Source: SZAS-103 sp038316385
GTDB taxonomy: Bacteria > Pseudomonadota > Gammaproteobacteria > Xanthomonadales > Xanthomonadaceae
Length of the DNA stretch: 64,000 nucleotides
NCBI GenBank assembly: GCA_038316385.1
Contig: JBBQAN010000006.1
Location: 62,001 to 126,000 of the forward strand
Direction: 5' to 3'
The number at the start of each line of letters is the position of its first letter. Within the stretch, counting starts at the first letter, position 1. Under the pieces are notes generated by a model. It saw nothing but the letters and a program-made list of their open reading frames with translations, ran no database searches and had not been told where the DNA came from. This document shows positions 33,994 to 43,868 of the stretch, in pieces. A program made the translations under genes and the position numbers.

Positions 33994-36900
33994 ATGCAGC
34001 CCGCATCGTCGTCTCCCAAGCCGCCCATTTCGTCGGGCGGGCTCATAGGGTTCGCCACCCGTCGCCGCGTCACCGTGGCGATGGTCACCTTCACCTTCGT
34101 GTTGTTCGGCGTGATCGCGCTGTTCAATCTCAAGGTCGGCTTGTTGCCCGACCTGAGTTACCCAACGCTCACCGTGCGCACCGATTACACCGGCGCCGCG
34201 CCGACCGAAATCGAAACCCTGGTAACCCAGCCGGTTGAAGAAGCGGTGGGCGTGGTCAAGAACCTGCGCAAGCTCAACTCGACCTCGCGCACTGATGAGA
34301 GCGACGTGGTGCTCGAGTTCGCCTGGGGCACCGACATGGACCAGGCCAGCATCGACGTGCGCGACAAATTGCAGACCCTGCAATTGCCGCTTGATGTCTC
34401 GCCGCCGGTGCTGCTGCGCTTCAATCCATCGACCGAACCGATCATGCGGCTCGCGCTGACGACCAAGGCCGACCCATCGAAACCGGCGTCGGAATCAGCG
34501 GTGAATTCCACCTCCGAGCAAGCCAGCTTGATGCGGCTGCGCCGCTACGCCGAAGACCAATTGAAAAAGCGACTGGAGCCGGTCAATGGCGTCGCCGCAG
34601 TCAAGGTCGCCGGTGGCCTGGAAGATGAAGTGCAGGTGGCGATCGATCAGCAAAGCCTCGCCCAGCACAGGATGTCGGTGCAGCAGGTCATCGATCGGCT
34701 CAAGCAGGAAAACGTCAACATTTCCGGCGGCCGCATCGAGGAAGGATCGCAGCGTTACCTCGTGCGCACGGTCAACCAGTTCACCAATCTCGACCAGATG
34801 CGAGAATTGCTCGTCGCCAACCAGGACGGCGTGCCGATCCGTTTGCGCGATGTCGCCACGGTGTCGCAGGGCTACAAGGAACGCGAAGCCATCATCCGTC
34901 TCGGCGGACAGGAAGCGGTGGAACTGGCGATCTACAAGGAAGGCGACGCCAACACCGTCAATGTCGCGGACGCAGTCAAGAAAACCCTGGAAACGCTGAA
35001 CAAGGAGTTGCCTTACGGAACCCAACTGACCACGATTCAGGATCAATCGGTCTTCATCCAGAGCGCGTTGCACGAAGTGCGCAACGAAGCGCTGATCGGC
35101 GGCCTGTTCGCGATCCTCATCATTTTCTTCTTCCTTCACGATGGCTGGAGCACATTCGTCATCGGTCTGTCGTTGCCGGTGTCGATCATTACCACGTTTT
35201 TCTTCATGGGCCAGTTGGGGCTGAACCTCAATGTGATGTCGTTGGCTGGCCTCGCGCTGGCAACCGGACTCGTGGTCGACGATTCCATCGTGGTGCTGGA
35301 AAGCATTGCCAAGGCGCGTGAACGCGGGCTGGGCATCCTCGATGCGGCCATCGCCGGCACCCGCGAAGTCAGCATGGCGGTGGTGGCATCGACGTTGACC
35401 ACAGTTTCGGTGTTCTTCCCGTTGGTATTCGTTGAAGGCGTGGCCGGGCAATTGTTCAAGGATCAGGCGCTGACAGTTTCGATCGCGTTGCTGATCTCGC
35501 TGGCGGTATCGCTGACCTTGATTCCGATGCTGTCGTCGCTGAAGGCGCGTGCGCCGATGTCGCTGGATCAGGATGTCGTCCAACGAAAAAAGTCGAGCTG
35601 GAAATCGCTCGGCATTCCGTACGTGGTATTTGCCATCAGTTGGTGTGTCGCCACCATCGGCCGGGGCGTGGCCTGGCTGCTCGGCAATGTGTTGCGGCCA
35701 GTTGGTGTGCAAGTGCTCAGGCCATACGACTGGGCTGCCGAACGCTATCGCCGCTTGTTGCCCAAGGCGATCGAACATCCGGTGCCGATCCTCGGCGGCG
35801 CAGCGATTGCTTTTGTGATCGCGTTGATGGTCGCCGGCACCCTGGGCACCGACTTGATTCCCCAGTTCGCACAGGATCGTTTCCAGCTGACCGCGAAGTT
35901 GCCAGCCGGAACGCAATTGCGGCAGACCGATTCACTGGTTCGTGCGATTGAGCTAAAGCACGGCAAGGACAAAGACGTGCAGGCGATCTACGGCGTCAGC
36001 GGCACTGGCACCCGGCTCGATGCGAATCCGACCGAATCGGGCGAAAACATCGCCAAGCTCGACATCATCATCGGTTCCGGTTTGACCAAGGCATCCGAAG
36101 CGCGCGAAACCGAAGCGATGCGCGAAACGATGAAGAGGTATCCCGACGTGCAGGCCAAATTTGGGCGTCCACAAATCTTCAGTTTCTCCACACCGCTCGA
36201 AATCGAATTGCGCGGGCAGGATCTCGACGAGGTCGGCAAGGCCGGCCGCAAGCTCACCGCGCTGATGCAGAATTCACCGCATTTCGCCGATATCAAATCG
36301 ACGGTGGAAGAGGGCTTCCCGGAAGTGCAAATTCGCTTCGATCAGGATCGCGCTGCCGCACTCGGATTGACCACGCGCCAGATTGCCGATCAGGTGGTGA
36401 ACAAGGTACGGGGCGATGTCGCCACCCGTTACAACTTCCGCGATCGCAAGATCGATGTGCTGGTGCGCGCCCAGGAATCCGATCGCGGTTCGGTCGAGGC
36501 GATTCGCAAGATCATCGTCAATCCGCAAAGCGATCATCCGGTGACGCTCGATGCAGTAGCCGATGTCGTGGCTACCGTCGGCCCGAGCGAAATCCATCGT
36601 GTCGATCAGGTCCGGGTGGCGATCATCTCTGCCAACTTGCGAGGCATCGATCTCGGTACGGCGGTGAAGGAAGTCAATTCGCTGGTTGCCCAGCATCCGC
36701 TCGGTGCCGACGTGCGCATGCACATCGGTGGCCAGGGCGAAGAGCTCGATGCCTCGATCAAGTCGCTGATGTTTGCGTTCGGGTTGGCGATCTTCCTCGT
36801 GTATCTGGTAATGGCTTCGCAGTTCGAATCGTTGCTGCATCCGTTCGTGATTTTGTTCACCATTCCGCTTGCAATCGTTGGCGCTGTGTTTGCGTTGTGG

Positions 36901-37353
36901 CTCGATCATTCGCCGATTTCAATTGTCGTATTTATCGGCATGATTCTGCTCGTCGGCATCGTGGTGAAGAACGCGATTCTGTTAGTGGACAAGGTCAATC
37001 AGTTGCGTGAGCAGGGCGTGACCAAGCGCGAAGCGATCTTCCTCGGTGCGACCTCACGCTTGCGCCCGATCGTGATGACAACCTTGACCGCGTTATTCGG
37101 CTTCGCACCGCTGGCATTCTTCGGCGGCGACGGCGCCGAAGTGCGCGCGCCGATGGCAATCACCGTGATCGGCGGTTTGCTGGTATCGACCGTACTCACC
37201 CTCGTGGTGATCCCAGTAATGTACGACTTGCTCGATCGAAGCGCCGATTCCAAATGGCGCGAGCGTGGTTTGCGCGCTGCTGCAGCGCATACGGCGGCAT
37301 CGCATGAAGACTTGGCGGTGGGCGATAGCGGCTTGGGAGAATCGCAGGCATGA
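33994..37353 (+). CDS. RND efflux inner-membrane pump, subunit 1 (HAE1-like)
   Basis: A 1119-residue RND transporter, longer than the usual 1030-1050. It begins with an N-terminal helix (VAMVTFTFVLFGVIALFNLKVGLLPDLSYP), two large periplasmic loops and 12 helices expected. The proton-relay helix reads TGLVVDDSIVVLESIAKARERG, and FFFMGQLGLNLNVMSLAGL precedes it. An extra loop at residues about 515-610 (LKARAPMSLDQDVVQRKKSS to YRRLLPKAIEHP) accounts for part of the added length. Its gene overlaps the following one by 4 bp (ATGA). Substrate unknown: hydrophobic compounds are typical. Confidence 0.95.
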   Translation: MQPASSSPKPPISSGGLIGFATRRRVTVAMVTFTFVLFGVIALFNLKVGLLPDLSYPTLTVRTDYTGAAPTEIETLVTQPVEEAVGVVKNLRKLNSTSRTDESDVVLEFAWGTDMDQASIDVRDKLQTLQLPLDVSPPVLLRFNPSTEPIMRLALTTKADPSKPASESAVNSTSEQASLMRLRRYAEDQLKKRLEPVNGVAAVKVAGGLEDEVQVAIDQQSLAQHRMSVQQVIDRLKQENVNISGGRIEEGSQRYLVRTVNQFTNLDQMRELLVANQDGVPIRLRDVATVSQGYKEREAIIRLGGQEAVELAIYKEGDANTVNVADAVKKTLETLNKELPYGTQLTTIQDQSVFIQSALHEVRNEALIGGLFAILIIFFFLHDGWSTFVIGLSLPVSIITTFFFMGQLGLNLNVMSLAGLALATGLVVDDSIVVLESIAKARERGLGILDAAIAGTREVSMAVVASTLTTVSVFFPLVFVEGVAGQLFKDQALTVSIALLISLAVSLTLIPMLSSLKARAPMSLDQDVVQRKKSSWKSLGIPYVVFAISWCVATIGRGVAWLLGNVLRPVGVQVLRPYDWAAERYRRLLPKAIEHPVPILGGAAIAFVIALMVAGTLGTDLIPQFAQDRFQLTAKLPAGTQLRQTDSLVRAIELKHGKDKDVQAIYGVSGTGTRLDANPTESGENIAKLDIIIGSGLTKASEARETEAMRETMKRYPDVQAKFGRPQIFSFSTPLEIELRGQDLDEVGKAGRKLTALMQNSPHFADIKSTVEEGFPEVQIRFDQDRAAALGLTTRQIADQVVNKVRGDVATRYNFRDRKIDVLVRAQESDRGSVEAIRKIIVNPQSDHPVTLDAVADVVATVGPSEIHRVDQVRVAIISANLRGIDLGTAVKEVNSLVAQHPLGADVRMHIGGQGEELDASIKSLMFAFGLAIFLVYLVMASQFESLLHPFVILFTIPLAIVGAVFALWLDHSPISIVVFIGMILLVGIVVKNAILLVDKVNQLREQGVTKREAIFLGATSRLRPIVMTTLTALFGFAPLAFFGGDGAEVRAPMAITVIGGLLVSTVLTLVVIPVMYDLLDRSADSKWRERGLRAAAAHTAASHEDLAVGDSGLGESQA

Positions 37354-40300
37354 GTCTCGCGGAACTCAGTCTGCGTCGGCCGGTTACGGCAGTGATGTTT
37401 TATGTGTCGCTGATCGTGATCGGCATCATCGCTGCGTTCCGACTGCCCCTGGAACAGTTTCCGGAGGTCAATTTCCCGTTCGTCATGGTGCAGTTGCCGT
37501 ATCCGGGTTCGACACCGGAGGAAGTTGAACGCACGATCACGCGGCCTGCTGAAGAGGCGTTGGCGACGTTGTCGGGCATCAAGGAAATGAACTCCACGAG
37601 CGGCCCGGATGGCGCGCAGGTGCAGATGCTTTTCAGCGACTGGAATCGCAATATCGGTATCACTTCTTCGGAGGCGCACGATCGAATCGACGGCATCCGG
37701 GCTGACCTTCCCGCCGATATGCAGCGCTATTCGGTCATGAAGTTTTCGCCCAGCGACCAGCCGATGCTGCAAATCCGTTTCGCCGGCAATCGCGACTTTC
37801 GCGGCGAATATCAGATGCTCCAGAACCTGGTGCAAAAGCGCATCCAGCGAGTTTCTGGCGTGGCGAAAGTCGAGATCACCGGGGCGTTTCCGCCGGAAGT
37901 CGAGATTGCGATTTCGCCGCAGCGATTGGAAGCGCATGGGCTCAGCCTCAACGATCTAGCCGCGCGTTTGCAGGCCGCGAATTTCTCGGTTTCTGCGGGC
38001 GAAATCGATGAGGGGCAGCAGCGCATTCGCGTGCAGCCAGTCGGTGAGATCAACGATCTTGATGGTCTTCGCAATCTGATATTGAACAAACAAGGCTTGC
38101 GTCTTTCGGATATTGCCGATATCCATCTGCAACCGCAAAAAGCCGACGTTGGCCGGCGGCTGGACGGCCGGCCGGCGGTCGGTATCAACATCTATCGCGA
38201 ACGCAGCGCGAACCTCGTGGATGTATCGCGAGAGGTGATGGCGGAAATGGACGAAATCGCCAAGCAGCCGGAATTCGCCGGCGTCCAGTTGAACGTCGTA
38301 GGCGATCAGGCCAAGGGAGTGGTGAATTCGATCGACGATCTGGTTCAGGCCGGCGTGATCGGTTCGCTGCTGTCGTTGTTGATCCTGTTCTACTTTTTGC
38401 GCCACTGGCCTTCAACGTTGATGGTCAGTCTGGCAATTCCGATCTGCATCGTGATCACGCTCGGCGCTATGTCATTCCTTGGCATGTCGCTCAACATCCT
38501 GTCAATGATGGGTTTGCTGCTCGGCATCGGCATGCTGGTGGACAACGCGGTGGTGGTGGTGGAAAGCATCTACCAATATCGCGAAAAATATCCCAACGAC
38601 CCCGTGCGTTGCGCGATTGAAGGCACGCGTGCGGTGCAGATTGCGATCAGCGCCGGCACCCTGACCAGCATCATCGTGTTCTTGCCGAACGTGTTTGGCG
38701 CAGCCAACCGGATCACTGTCTTCCTCGGCGAGGTAGCGATCACCATCACGATTGCGCTGCTGGCGTCCTGGCTGGTTGCAGTGAGCCTGATTCCGATGAT
38801 TTCGGCGCGGCTCAAGACACCGCCAGCGGTCACCAATCCGCACGGCTTCGTACCCAAGTTGTCGCGTGCTTATGCAAAGTTTCTGCGCTGGACGCTCGTT
38901 CATCGTGGCAAGGCGATTCTGGGCATTGCGGTGATCGTGCTGGTCAGCATGGTGCCAGGGTACTTGACTCAGTTCGACATGAACAAGAACGATGCCGGTC
39001 GCCGGGTCAACTTGTTCTACAACTTCAAGGGCGCCTACAGTCTTGACCAGATTTCCAGTGAAGTGAAACGCGTTGAAGACTTTCTCGACGCTCGCCGAAA
39101 AAAATACCAGATCAAGCAGATCTATTCGTATTTTAGTGCGGGCGACGCGGGAACCTTCGTCACCTTGCGGGATCCAGAGCCTCGACTGATTGATCGATTG
39201 CTGTTGCGCAAATCGCAGCCGGGGTTGCTCTCAACCGAACAAGTTCAGGAAATGATTCGCAAGGACATGCCCAAGAGTGCGATCGCTGAAGTCGGATTTC
39301 AGGGCGACAACGGTCCCGGCGGTGGCGGCAGCGATCAAGGCATCCAGTTGTATATCAACGGCGATTCCACGTCGACGCTGGCCGATATCGCGAAGAATCT
39401 GGTGGCGATCCTGTCAACCCGCAAGGAATTACGCGATGTGCGCGTGGATACCGGCGATGACACCAGCGAAGTTGCAGTTACCGTGAATCGCGATCGCGCC
39501 GCCGCATATGGCTTCACTGCGCAGGAAGTGGCGAGCTACATCGGCATTGCATTGCGGGGCACGCCGCTGCACGAATTCCGCACACCCGGTGGCGATGTTC
39601 CGGTTTGGGTGCGCTTTGCCGGTGCCGACAAGTATCGGATGCAGGATCTGTCCGGCTTGAGCTTGCGTCGCAAGGATGGCACCAGCATTCCGTTGATGTC
39701 CGTCGTGGATGTCAACGTGCGCAAAGGCGCATCGCAGATTTCCCGACAGAACCGACAGACGACGCTCGCGATCAAGGCGAATCTGCCGCCGGACGTGACG
39801 ATGGATCAGGCGCGCAAGGCGATGGAAGACGTGCTTGCGAGCACCACCATGCCGCCGGGATATCGTTACAACTTCGGTGGCTCGTTCCAGGATAACGATG
39901 ATGCTGGCGCGCAGATGCGCGACAACATGCTGATCGCGATGTTCCTCGTCTATCTGGTGATGGCCGCGTTGTTTGAATCACTGTTGATGCCGAGCGCTAT
40001 CATCAGTAGCGTGCTGTTTTCGATGCTCGGCGTGTTCTGGTTGTTCTGGCTCACCAGCACTACCTTCACGATCATGTCGGCCATCGGTTTGCTCGTGTTG
40101 ATGGGCGTCGTGGTGAACAACGGCATTGTGCTGTTCGACCATATCAACAACCTTCGCAGAAGTGGCCTCAATCGCACTGAAGCGTTGGTGGAAGGTTGCA
40201 AGGAACGCTTGCGCCCCATTTTGATGACGATGGCGACAGCGATTGTCGGCATGGTACCGCTGTGCATTGGCGGCACCCAGATCGGTGGCGACGGCCCGGC

Positions 40301-40478
40301 GTATTACCCGATGGCGCGTGCGATTGCAGGCGGGTTGGCATTTTCGACAATTGTCAGCCTGATGTTCCTGCCGACGATTTACGCCACGCTTGACGACATT
40401 CGAGGCTGGACTGTGGCGATCATCCACCGCGCACGCGATCGCGCGCCGATGGGCAAACGTCAGATCGTCATTGGTTGA
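37350..40478 (+). CDS. RND efflux inner-membrane pump, subunit 2 (HAE1-like)
   Basis: A 1042-residue RND transporter with the standard opening (LRRPVTAVMFYVSLIVIGIIAAFRLPLEQFPEVNFP, parts ITAV-like and LEQFPEV), a relay helix GMLVDNAVVVVESIYQYREKYP and GLLVLMGVVVNNGIVLFDHINNLRRSG in the second half. It is a different protein from subunit 1, so adaptor plus two pumps recall the MdtABC type where two distinct RND chains form one trimer. No outer-membrane channel gene follows; a TolC encoded elsewhere would be needed. Confidence 0.95.
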   Translation: MSLAELSLRRPVTAVMFYVSLIVIGIIAAFRLPLEQFPEVNFPFVMVQLPYPGSTPEEVERTITRPAEEALATLSGIKEMNSTSGPDGAQVQMLFSDWNRNIGITSSEAHDRIDGIRADLPADMQRYSVMKFSPSDQPMLQIRFAGNRDFRGEYQMLQNLVQKRIQRVSGVAKVEITGAFPPEVEIAISPQRLEAHGLSLNDLAARLQAANFSVSAGEIDEGQQRIRVQPVGEINDLDGLRNLILNKQGLRLSDIADIHLQPQKADVGRRLDGRPAVGINIYRERSANLVDVSREVMAEMDEIAKQPEFAGVQLNVVGDQAKGVVNSIDDLVQAGVIGSLLSLLILFYFLRHWPSTLMVSLAIPICIVITLGAMSFLGMSLNILSMMGLLLGIGMLVDNAVVVVESIYQYREKYPNDPVRCAIEGTRAVQIAISAGTLTSIIVFLPNVFGAANRITVFLGEVAITITIALLASWLVAVSLIPMISARLKTPPAVTNPHGFVPKLSRAYAKFLRWTLVHRGKAILGIAVIVLVSMVPGYLTQFDMNKNDAGRRVNLFYNFKGAYSLDQISSEVKRVEDFLDARRKKYQIKQIYSYFSAGDAGTFVTLRDPEPRLIDRLLLRKSQPGLLSTEQVQEMIRKDMPKSAIAEVGFQGDNGPGGGGSDQGIQLYINGDSTSTLADIAKNLVAILSTRKELRDVRVDTGDDTSEVAVTVNRDRAAAYGFTAQEVASYIGIALRGTPLHEFRTPGGDVPVWVRFAGADKYRMQDLSGLSLRRKDGTSIPLMSVVDVNVRKGASQISRQNRQTTLAIKANLPPDVTMDQARKAMEDVLASTTMPPGYRYNFGGSFQDNDDAGAQMRDNMLIAMFLVYLVMAALFESLLMPSAIISSVLFSMLGVFWLFWLTSTTFTIMSAIGLLVLMGVVVNNGIVLFDHINNLRRSGLNRTEALVEGCKERLRPILMTMATAIVGMVPLCIGGTQIGGDGPAYYPMARAIAGGLAFSTIVSLMFLPTIYATLDDIRGWTVAIIHRARDRAPMGKRQIVIG

Positions 40479-40521
40479 GTGCCGGTTTGAAGCTTGAAAT
40501 GCAAACGTTTCGAGACGGTGT

Positions 40522-41841
40522 CTAAATCAGCTTGTGCGCGATCAGCCAGATCGCGCCGACTTCGCCGGTGATCGTGCCAATGCAGGTCAGAAAGAAATTG
40601 AGGAATACGCGCGACACGCGATTGCGGTACCAGCCGCGCAAGCTGCCGACGTCATCGCGCAGGTTCATGAAATCCTGATACGTGGGCTTGCGCACCCACG
40701 CTTCGACGAGCCCACTGACGGTGCCAGACGCGATGCCGGGATGGAACGGTTTCCACGGTGACCACAGCGCTGCGGCAAGTACACTCAGCGGATGACCACC
40801 CGCAACGATGCAACCCACCGCGCCGCCGATTGCCGTCAATGCGATCCATGTCAGCAACAAAGTCGTGCCAAGATGCGCGCCGCCGTGCCAGTAGCCCCAC
40901 GCAAAACTGCCCAGCACCAGCGTACCGATGGTCAGTGAAACCCATGGGATACTGCTTTTTTTGACTACCGATTCAAGCCGCTCGCGCACTGCCAATGGCG
41001 CTTCGGTATCGTCGCGCAAATGCTGCGACAGGCCATTGAGATGGCCGGCGCCAATGACTACCAGCACCTCGCGTGATGACACAGCCTCACCATGATTTGC
41101 GGATTGAATGGATTCATCATGATGGTTCGACAGGCTCACCATGAGCGGAGCTGATGTCGGCTGACCTTGAGTAGAAGAGTTGTCCTGGCGCAAGCGCGCG
41201 GCCATGTAACTGTCGCGTTCGGCGATGAGTGCCAGGTAAATCGGTGGACTCTCCGCAGCGAATTCACCGAAGCTGCTTTCGAGCATGTCGCCCTGTTTGA
41301 GTTTTTCGATCTCGGCCTCATCGACTTTTTCGGTGTCGAACAAACTGATGCCGAGGCCGGTCATCAATTTCATCCGTCCCCAGAAACCCAGCCCGCGATA
41401 GGCGCGCTTGAGGGTGATGCCAACATCGCGATCGATCAATTGCAGCGGCAGGCCATGTACGCGCGCCGCAAGCGCGGCGGCCTTGAGTTCGGCACCTGGT
41501 TCGACGCCAAGTTGTTCCGATAGCCGACGCTGGTATGCGGCCAACGCGAGGTTCGCCGCGACGAGGCCGGTCTTGCCTTCGCGCAGGATGCGGAACAGGT
41601 CGAGTTCCTGCATTGCGTTGGGGTCGGTCAGACTGCGCAGGCGCAACGCATCGAGCTCGACGGCGATCGCATCGAATTTCCCGCTATTCGCAAGTCTTTC
41701 GACTGCCTCGACGCTCGCGCGCGATACATGCGCGGTGCCGAGGATGGTGTAGCGCACGCCATCGCGTTCGACAATGCCGATTGGCTGTTCGACATCGCCG
41801 TGACTGCTGTTGCTCGCGATGACCGTTTCACTGCTGGACAT
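40522..41841 (-). CDS. TraB/PrgY-family membrane protein carrying a REP-like insertion
   Basis: A 439-residue protein. Residues 20-270 form the TraB domain, with YTILGTAHVSRASVEAVERL near the start and an ERDSYMAARLR segment followed by VLVVIGAGHLNGL. Four C-terminal membrane helices follow (about 300-435). Between these two halves of the ERD..GAGHL core lies APLMVSLSNHHDES, the typical translation of a genomic repeat, which lengthens the loop by about 25 residues in frame. TraB members are ancient and mostly uncharacterised; the enterococcal one affects pheromone signalling. Convergent with the efflux operon. Confidence 0.85.
   Translation of the reverse strand: MSSSETVIASNSSHGDVEQPIGIVERDGVRYTILGTAHVSRASVEAVERLANSGKFDAIAVELDALRLRSLTDPNAMQELDLFRILREGKTGLVAANLALAAYQRRLSEQLGVEPGAELKAAALAARVHGLPLQLIDRDVGITLKRAYRGLGFWGRMKLMTGLGISLFDTEKVDEAEIEKLKQGDMLESSFGEFAAESPPIYLALIAERDSYMAARLRQDNSSTQGQPTSAPLMVSLSNHHDESIQSANHGEAVSSREVLVVIGAGHLNGLSQHLRDDTEAPLAVRERLESVVKKSSIPWVSLTIGTLVLGSFAWGYWHGGAHLGTTLLLTWIALTAIGGAVGCIVAGGHPLSVLAAALWSPWKPFHPGIASGTVSGLVEAWVRKPTYQDFMNLRDDVGSLRGWYRNRVSRVFLNFFLTCIGTITGEVGAIWLIAHKLI
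41081..41144. repeat. REP-like repeat inside the TraB-family gene
   Basis: ACAGCCTCACCATGA (41081-41095) and ACAGGCTCACCATGA (41130-41144) are 15-bp direct repeats with one mismatch, 49 bp apart. The right one is part of GGTTCGACAGGCTCACCATGAG, cut here to its core TTCGACAGGCTCA, the hallmark of a dispersed palindromic repeat common in Xanthomonadales and other proteobacteria. It encodes PLMVSLSNHHDES in the host gene without breaking the frame. Confidence 0.6.
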
Positions 41842-41921
41842 GGATGGCTACGCTATCGAAAGGGAAGGGCGCGCGGAAGCATCAGCGACGCTTCGAGCGC
41901 AGGATTTGATGAGTGCGACAG

Positions 41922-42827
41922 TCAATCGCGGTAGCGCTTGAGCAGATCGCCGTACGCATCAATGCGACGGTCGCGCAGGAACGGCCAGATGCGACGTACG
42001 TGCTCGCTGCGCGCGAGATCAATCTGCACAATCAGAAGTTCGGCTGCGTCTGGCCCTGCCTCTGCGAGCATTTCGCCCTGTGGACCGAGCACATGACTCG
42101 AACCCCAGAATCGGATTCCGGATGCACCGGTCGCATTTTCCGAAGCGAGCGGCGAAGGTTCGTGGCCGATGCGATTGCACGACAGTACCGGCAGTCCGTT
42201 CGCGACGGCGTGCCCACGATGACTGAGCATCCATGCATCGCGTTGCCGGTCTTTTTCGTCTTGCGCGTCTTGCGGATCCCAACCGATCGCGGTCGGATAC
42301 AGCAGCAACTCGGCCCCCGCGAGTGCCATGAGGCGCGCGGCTTCCGGATACCACTGATCCCAGCACACGAGAACGCCGAGACGGCCCACCGATGTGTCGA
42401 TCGGATGAAAACCGAGATCGCCCGGGGTGAAATAAAACTTCTCGTAGAAACCCGGATCATCCGGGATGTGCATTTTTCGGTACTTGCCGACCAAGGCACC
42501 ATCGGTTTCGAGCACGACCGCCGTGTTGTGGTACAGGCCCGCCGCGCGGCGCTCAAACAACGAGCCGACGATCACCACGCCATGCTGTTTCGCGAGTTCG
42601 CCAAGACGCTGCGTACTTGGCCCAGGAATGGATTCGGCGCGATCGAATTCGGTGACCGATTCGTGCTGGCAGAAATACGCGCCGTTGTGCAATTCCTGCA
42701 GCAACACCAGTTGCGCACCTTGCACTGCGGCTTCGGCAACGCGCTGCGCGATGACTGCAAGGTTGGCCTCGACGCTGCCGTGGTCGAACTCTTGCACCAG
42801 CGCAACGGTGAGCGTGCGGGCGGACAT
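41922..42827 (-). CDS. aguB: N-carbamoylputrescine amidase
   Basis: A 301-residue nitrilase-superfamily enzyme with the catalytic triad E45 (LLQELHNGAYF), K118 (KYRKMHIPDDPG) and C155 (VLVCWDQWYPE). These flanks are typical of AguB, which releases ammonia and carbon dioxide from N-carbamoylputrescine to give putrescine. The start ATG shares one base with the end of aguA's stop region, and the two genes form an operon that turns agmatine into putrescine. A longer start at 42899 would overlap aguA and lacks similarity. Confidence 0.95.
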   Translation of the reverse strand: MSARTLTVALVQEFDHGSVEANLAVIAQRVAEAAVQGAQLVLLQELHNGAYFCQHESVTEFDRAESIPGPSTQRLGELAKQHGVVIVGSLFERRAAGLYHNTAVVLETDGALVGKYRKMHIPDDPGFYEKFYFTPGDLGFHPIDTSVGRLGVLVCWDQWYPEAARLMALAGAELLLYPTAIGWDPQDAQDEKDRQRDAWMLSHRGHAVANGLPVLSCNRIGHEPSPLASENATGASGIRFWGSSHVLGPQGEMLAEAGPDAAELLIVQIDLARSEHVRRIWPFLRDRRIDAYGDLLKRYRD

Positions 42828-43861
42828 CAAATCAATCCTTCTGGCAGTTGCATGGTCAGGCAATGCAGGCTGCCGTTCTGCCAGATCAACGGGCGGCATG
42901 GCACCTGCACGATCTCGCGACAGGGGAAGGCTTTTCCAAGTGTTACGGCTGCAATCGCATCCGCCGGATCGTCGTAGGCTGGCATCAGCACTGCGCCGTT
43001 GACGATCAGGAAATTCGCATACGAAGCGGCAAGCCGACGACCGTCATCGATCACTGGTTGAGCCCAAGGCAATGCGAACAAACGATAGGGCTTTCCATCG
43101 AGCGTGCGCAACGCGGCGAGTTCGCCCGCCATCTTCTGCAAGTCGTCGTAGTGCGCATCCTGCCGATCGTCGCAGGCCTGATAGACGATCGTTTGCGGAT
43201 CGGCGAAGCGGGCGAGCGTGTCGATGTGCGCGTCGGTGTCGTCGCCGTCGAGCGCGCCGTGATCGAGCCACAGCACGCGCCGTTGCCGCAGGGTTTCGCC
43301 AAGCCGCGCCGACAATTCGCCACGATCGAGCTTTGGATGCCGTGCTTGCAGGCAATGCCAGGTGCTGAGCAGGGTGCCGTCGCCGTCGGTTTCAATCGCG
43401 CCGCCTTCGAGCGCGAAGTCGATGCGTTCGCGCTTCGCATTGCAGAACAGTTTTTGCGCGAACAATGCTTCGACCAAACGGTCGTCGCGCGTCGCAGCGA
43501 ACTTGCCGCCCCAAGCGTTGAAACGGAAATCCAGCAGATGGAAGCCGTTGGCGCTGCGCAAGCTGATCGGCCCGGAATCACGCAGCCAGGTGTCGTCGTA
43601 TTCGACGTCGATATAGCGCACGCGCGCGGATGGAATATCAGCGGCATCCAGCAATCGCGCAGCATGCTGGCGCAATCCGTCATCTGCGATGCAGACGACG
43701 GCCGTTTCGTATCGTGTGATGGCTGCGATCAGCGCGACATAGCTGGATTCGACATCGGCAAGCCGCGCAGCCCAGTCGGTGCCGGCGTGCGGCCATGCCA
43801 GCAAAACCGCAGACTGACGCTCCCACTCCGCAGGAAAGCGCAGAACAGGATCGATCGTCAT
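42827..43861 (-). CDS. aguA: Agmatine deiminase
   Basis: A 344-residue enzyme of the peptidyl-arginine-deiminase superfamily. Motifs: DTWLRDSGPI near residue 90, LEGGAIETDGDGTLLST, DDTDAHIDTLARF, and the nucleophilic C334 near the end (QNGSLHCLTMQLPEG). It converts agmatine to N-carbamoylputrescine, the substrate of AguB encoded just downstream. No arginine decarboxylase gene is in the window. The start is ATG at 43859-43861; the upstream frame overlaps the next gene and is not part of it. Confidence 0.95.
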   Translation of the reverse strand: MTIDPVLRFPAEWERQSAVLLAWPHAGTDWAARLADVESSYVALIAAITRYETAVVCIADDGLRQHAARLLDAADIPSARVRYIDVEYDDTWLRDSGPISLRSANGFHLLDFRFNAWGGKFAATRDDRLVEALFAQKLFCNAKRERIDFALEGGAIETDGDGTLLSTWHCLQARHPKLDRGELSARLGETLRQRRVLWLDHGALDGDDTDAHIDTLARFADPQTIVYQACDDRQDAHYDDLQKMAGELAALRTLDGKPYRLFALPWAQPVIDDGRRLAASYANFLIVNGAVLMPAYDDPADAIAAVTLGKAFPCREIVQVPCRPLIWQNGSLHCLTMQLPEGLI

Positions 43862-43868
43862 GCTGTGA

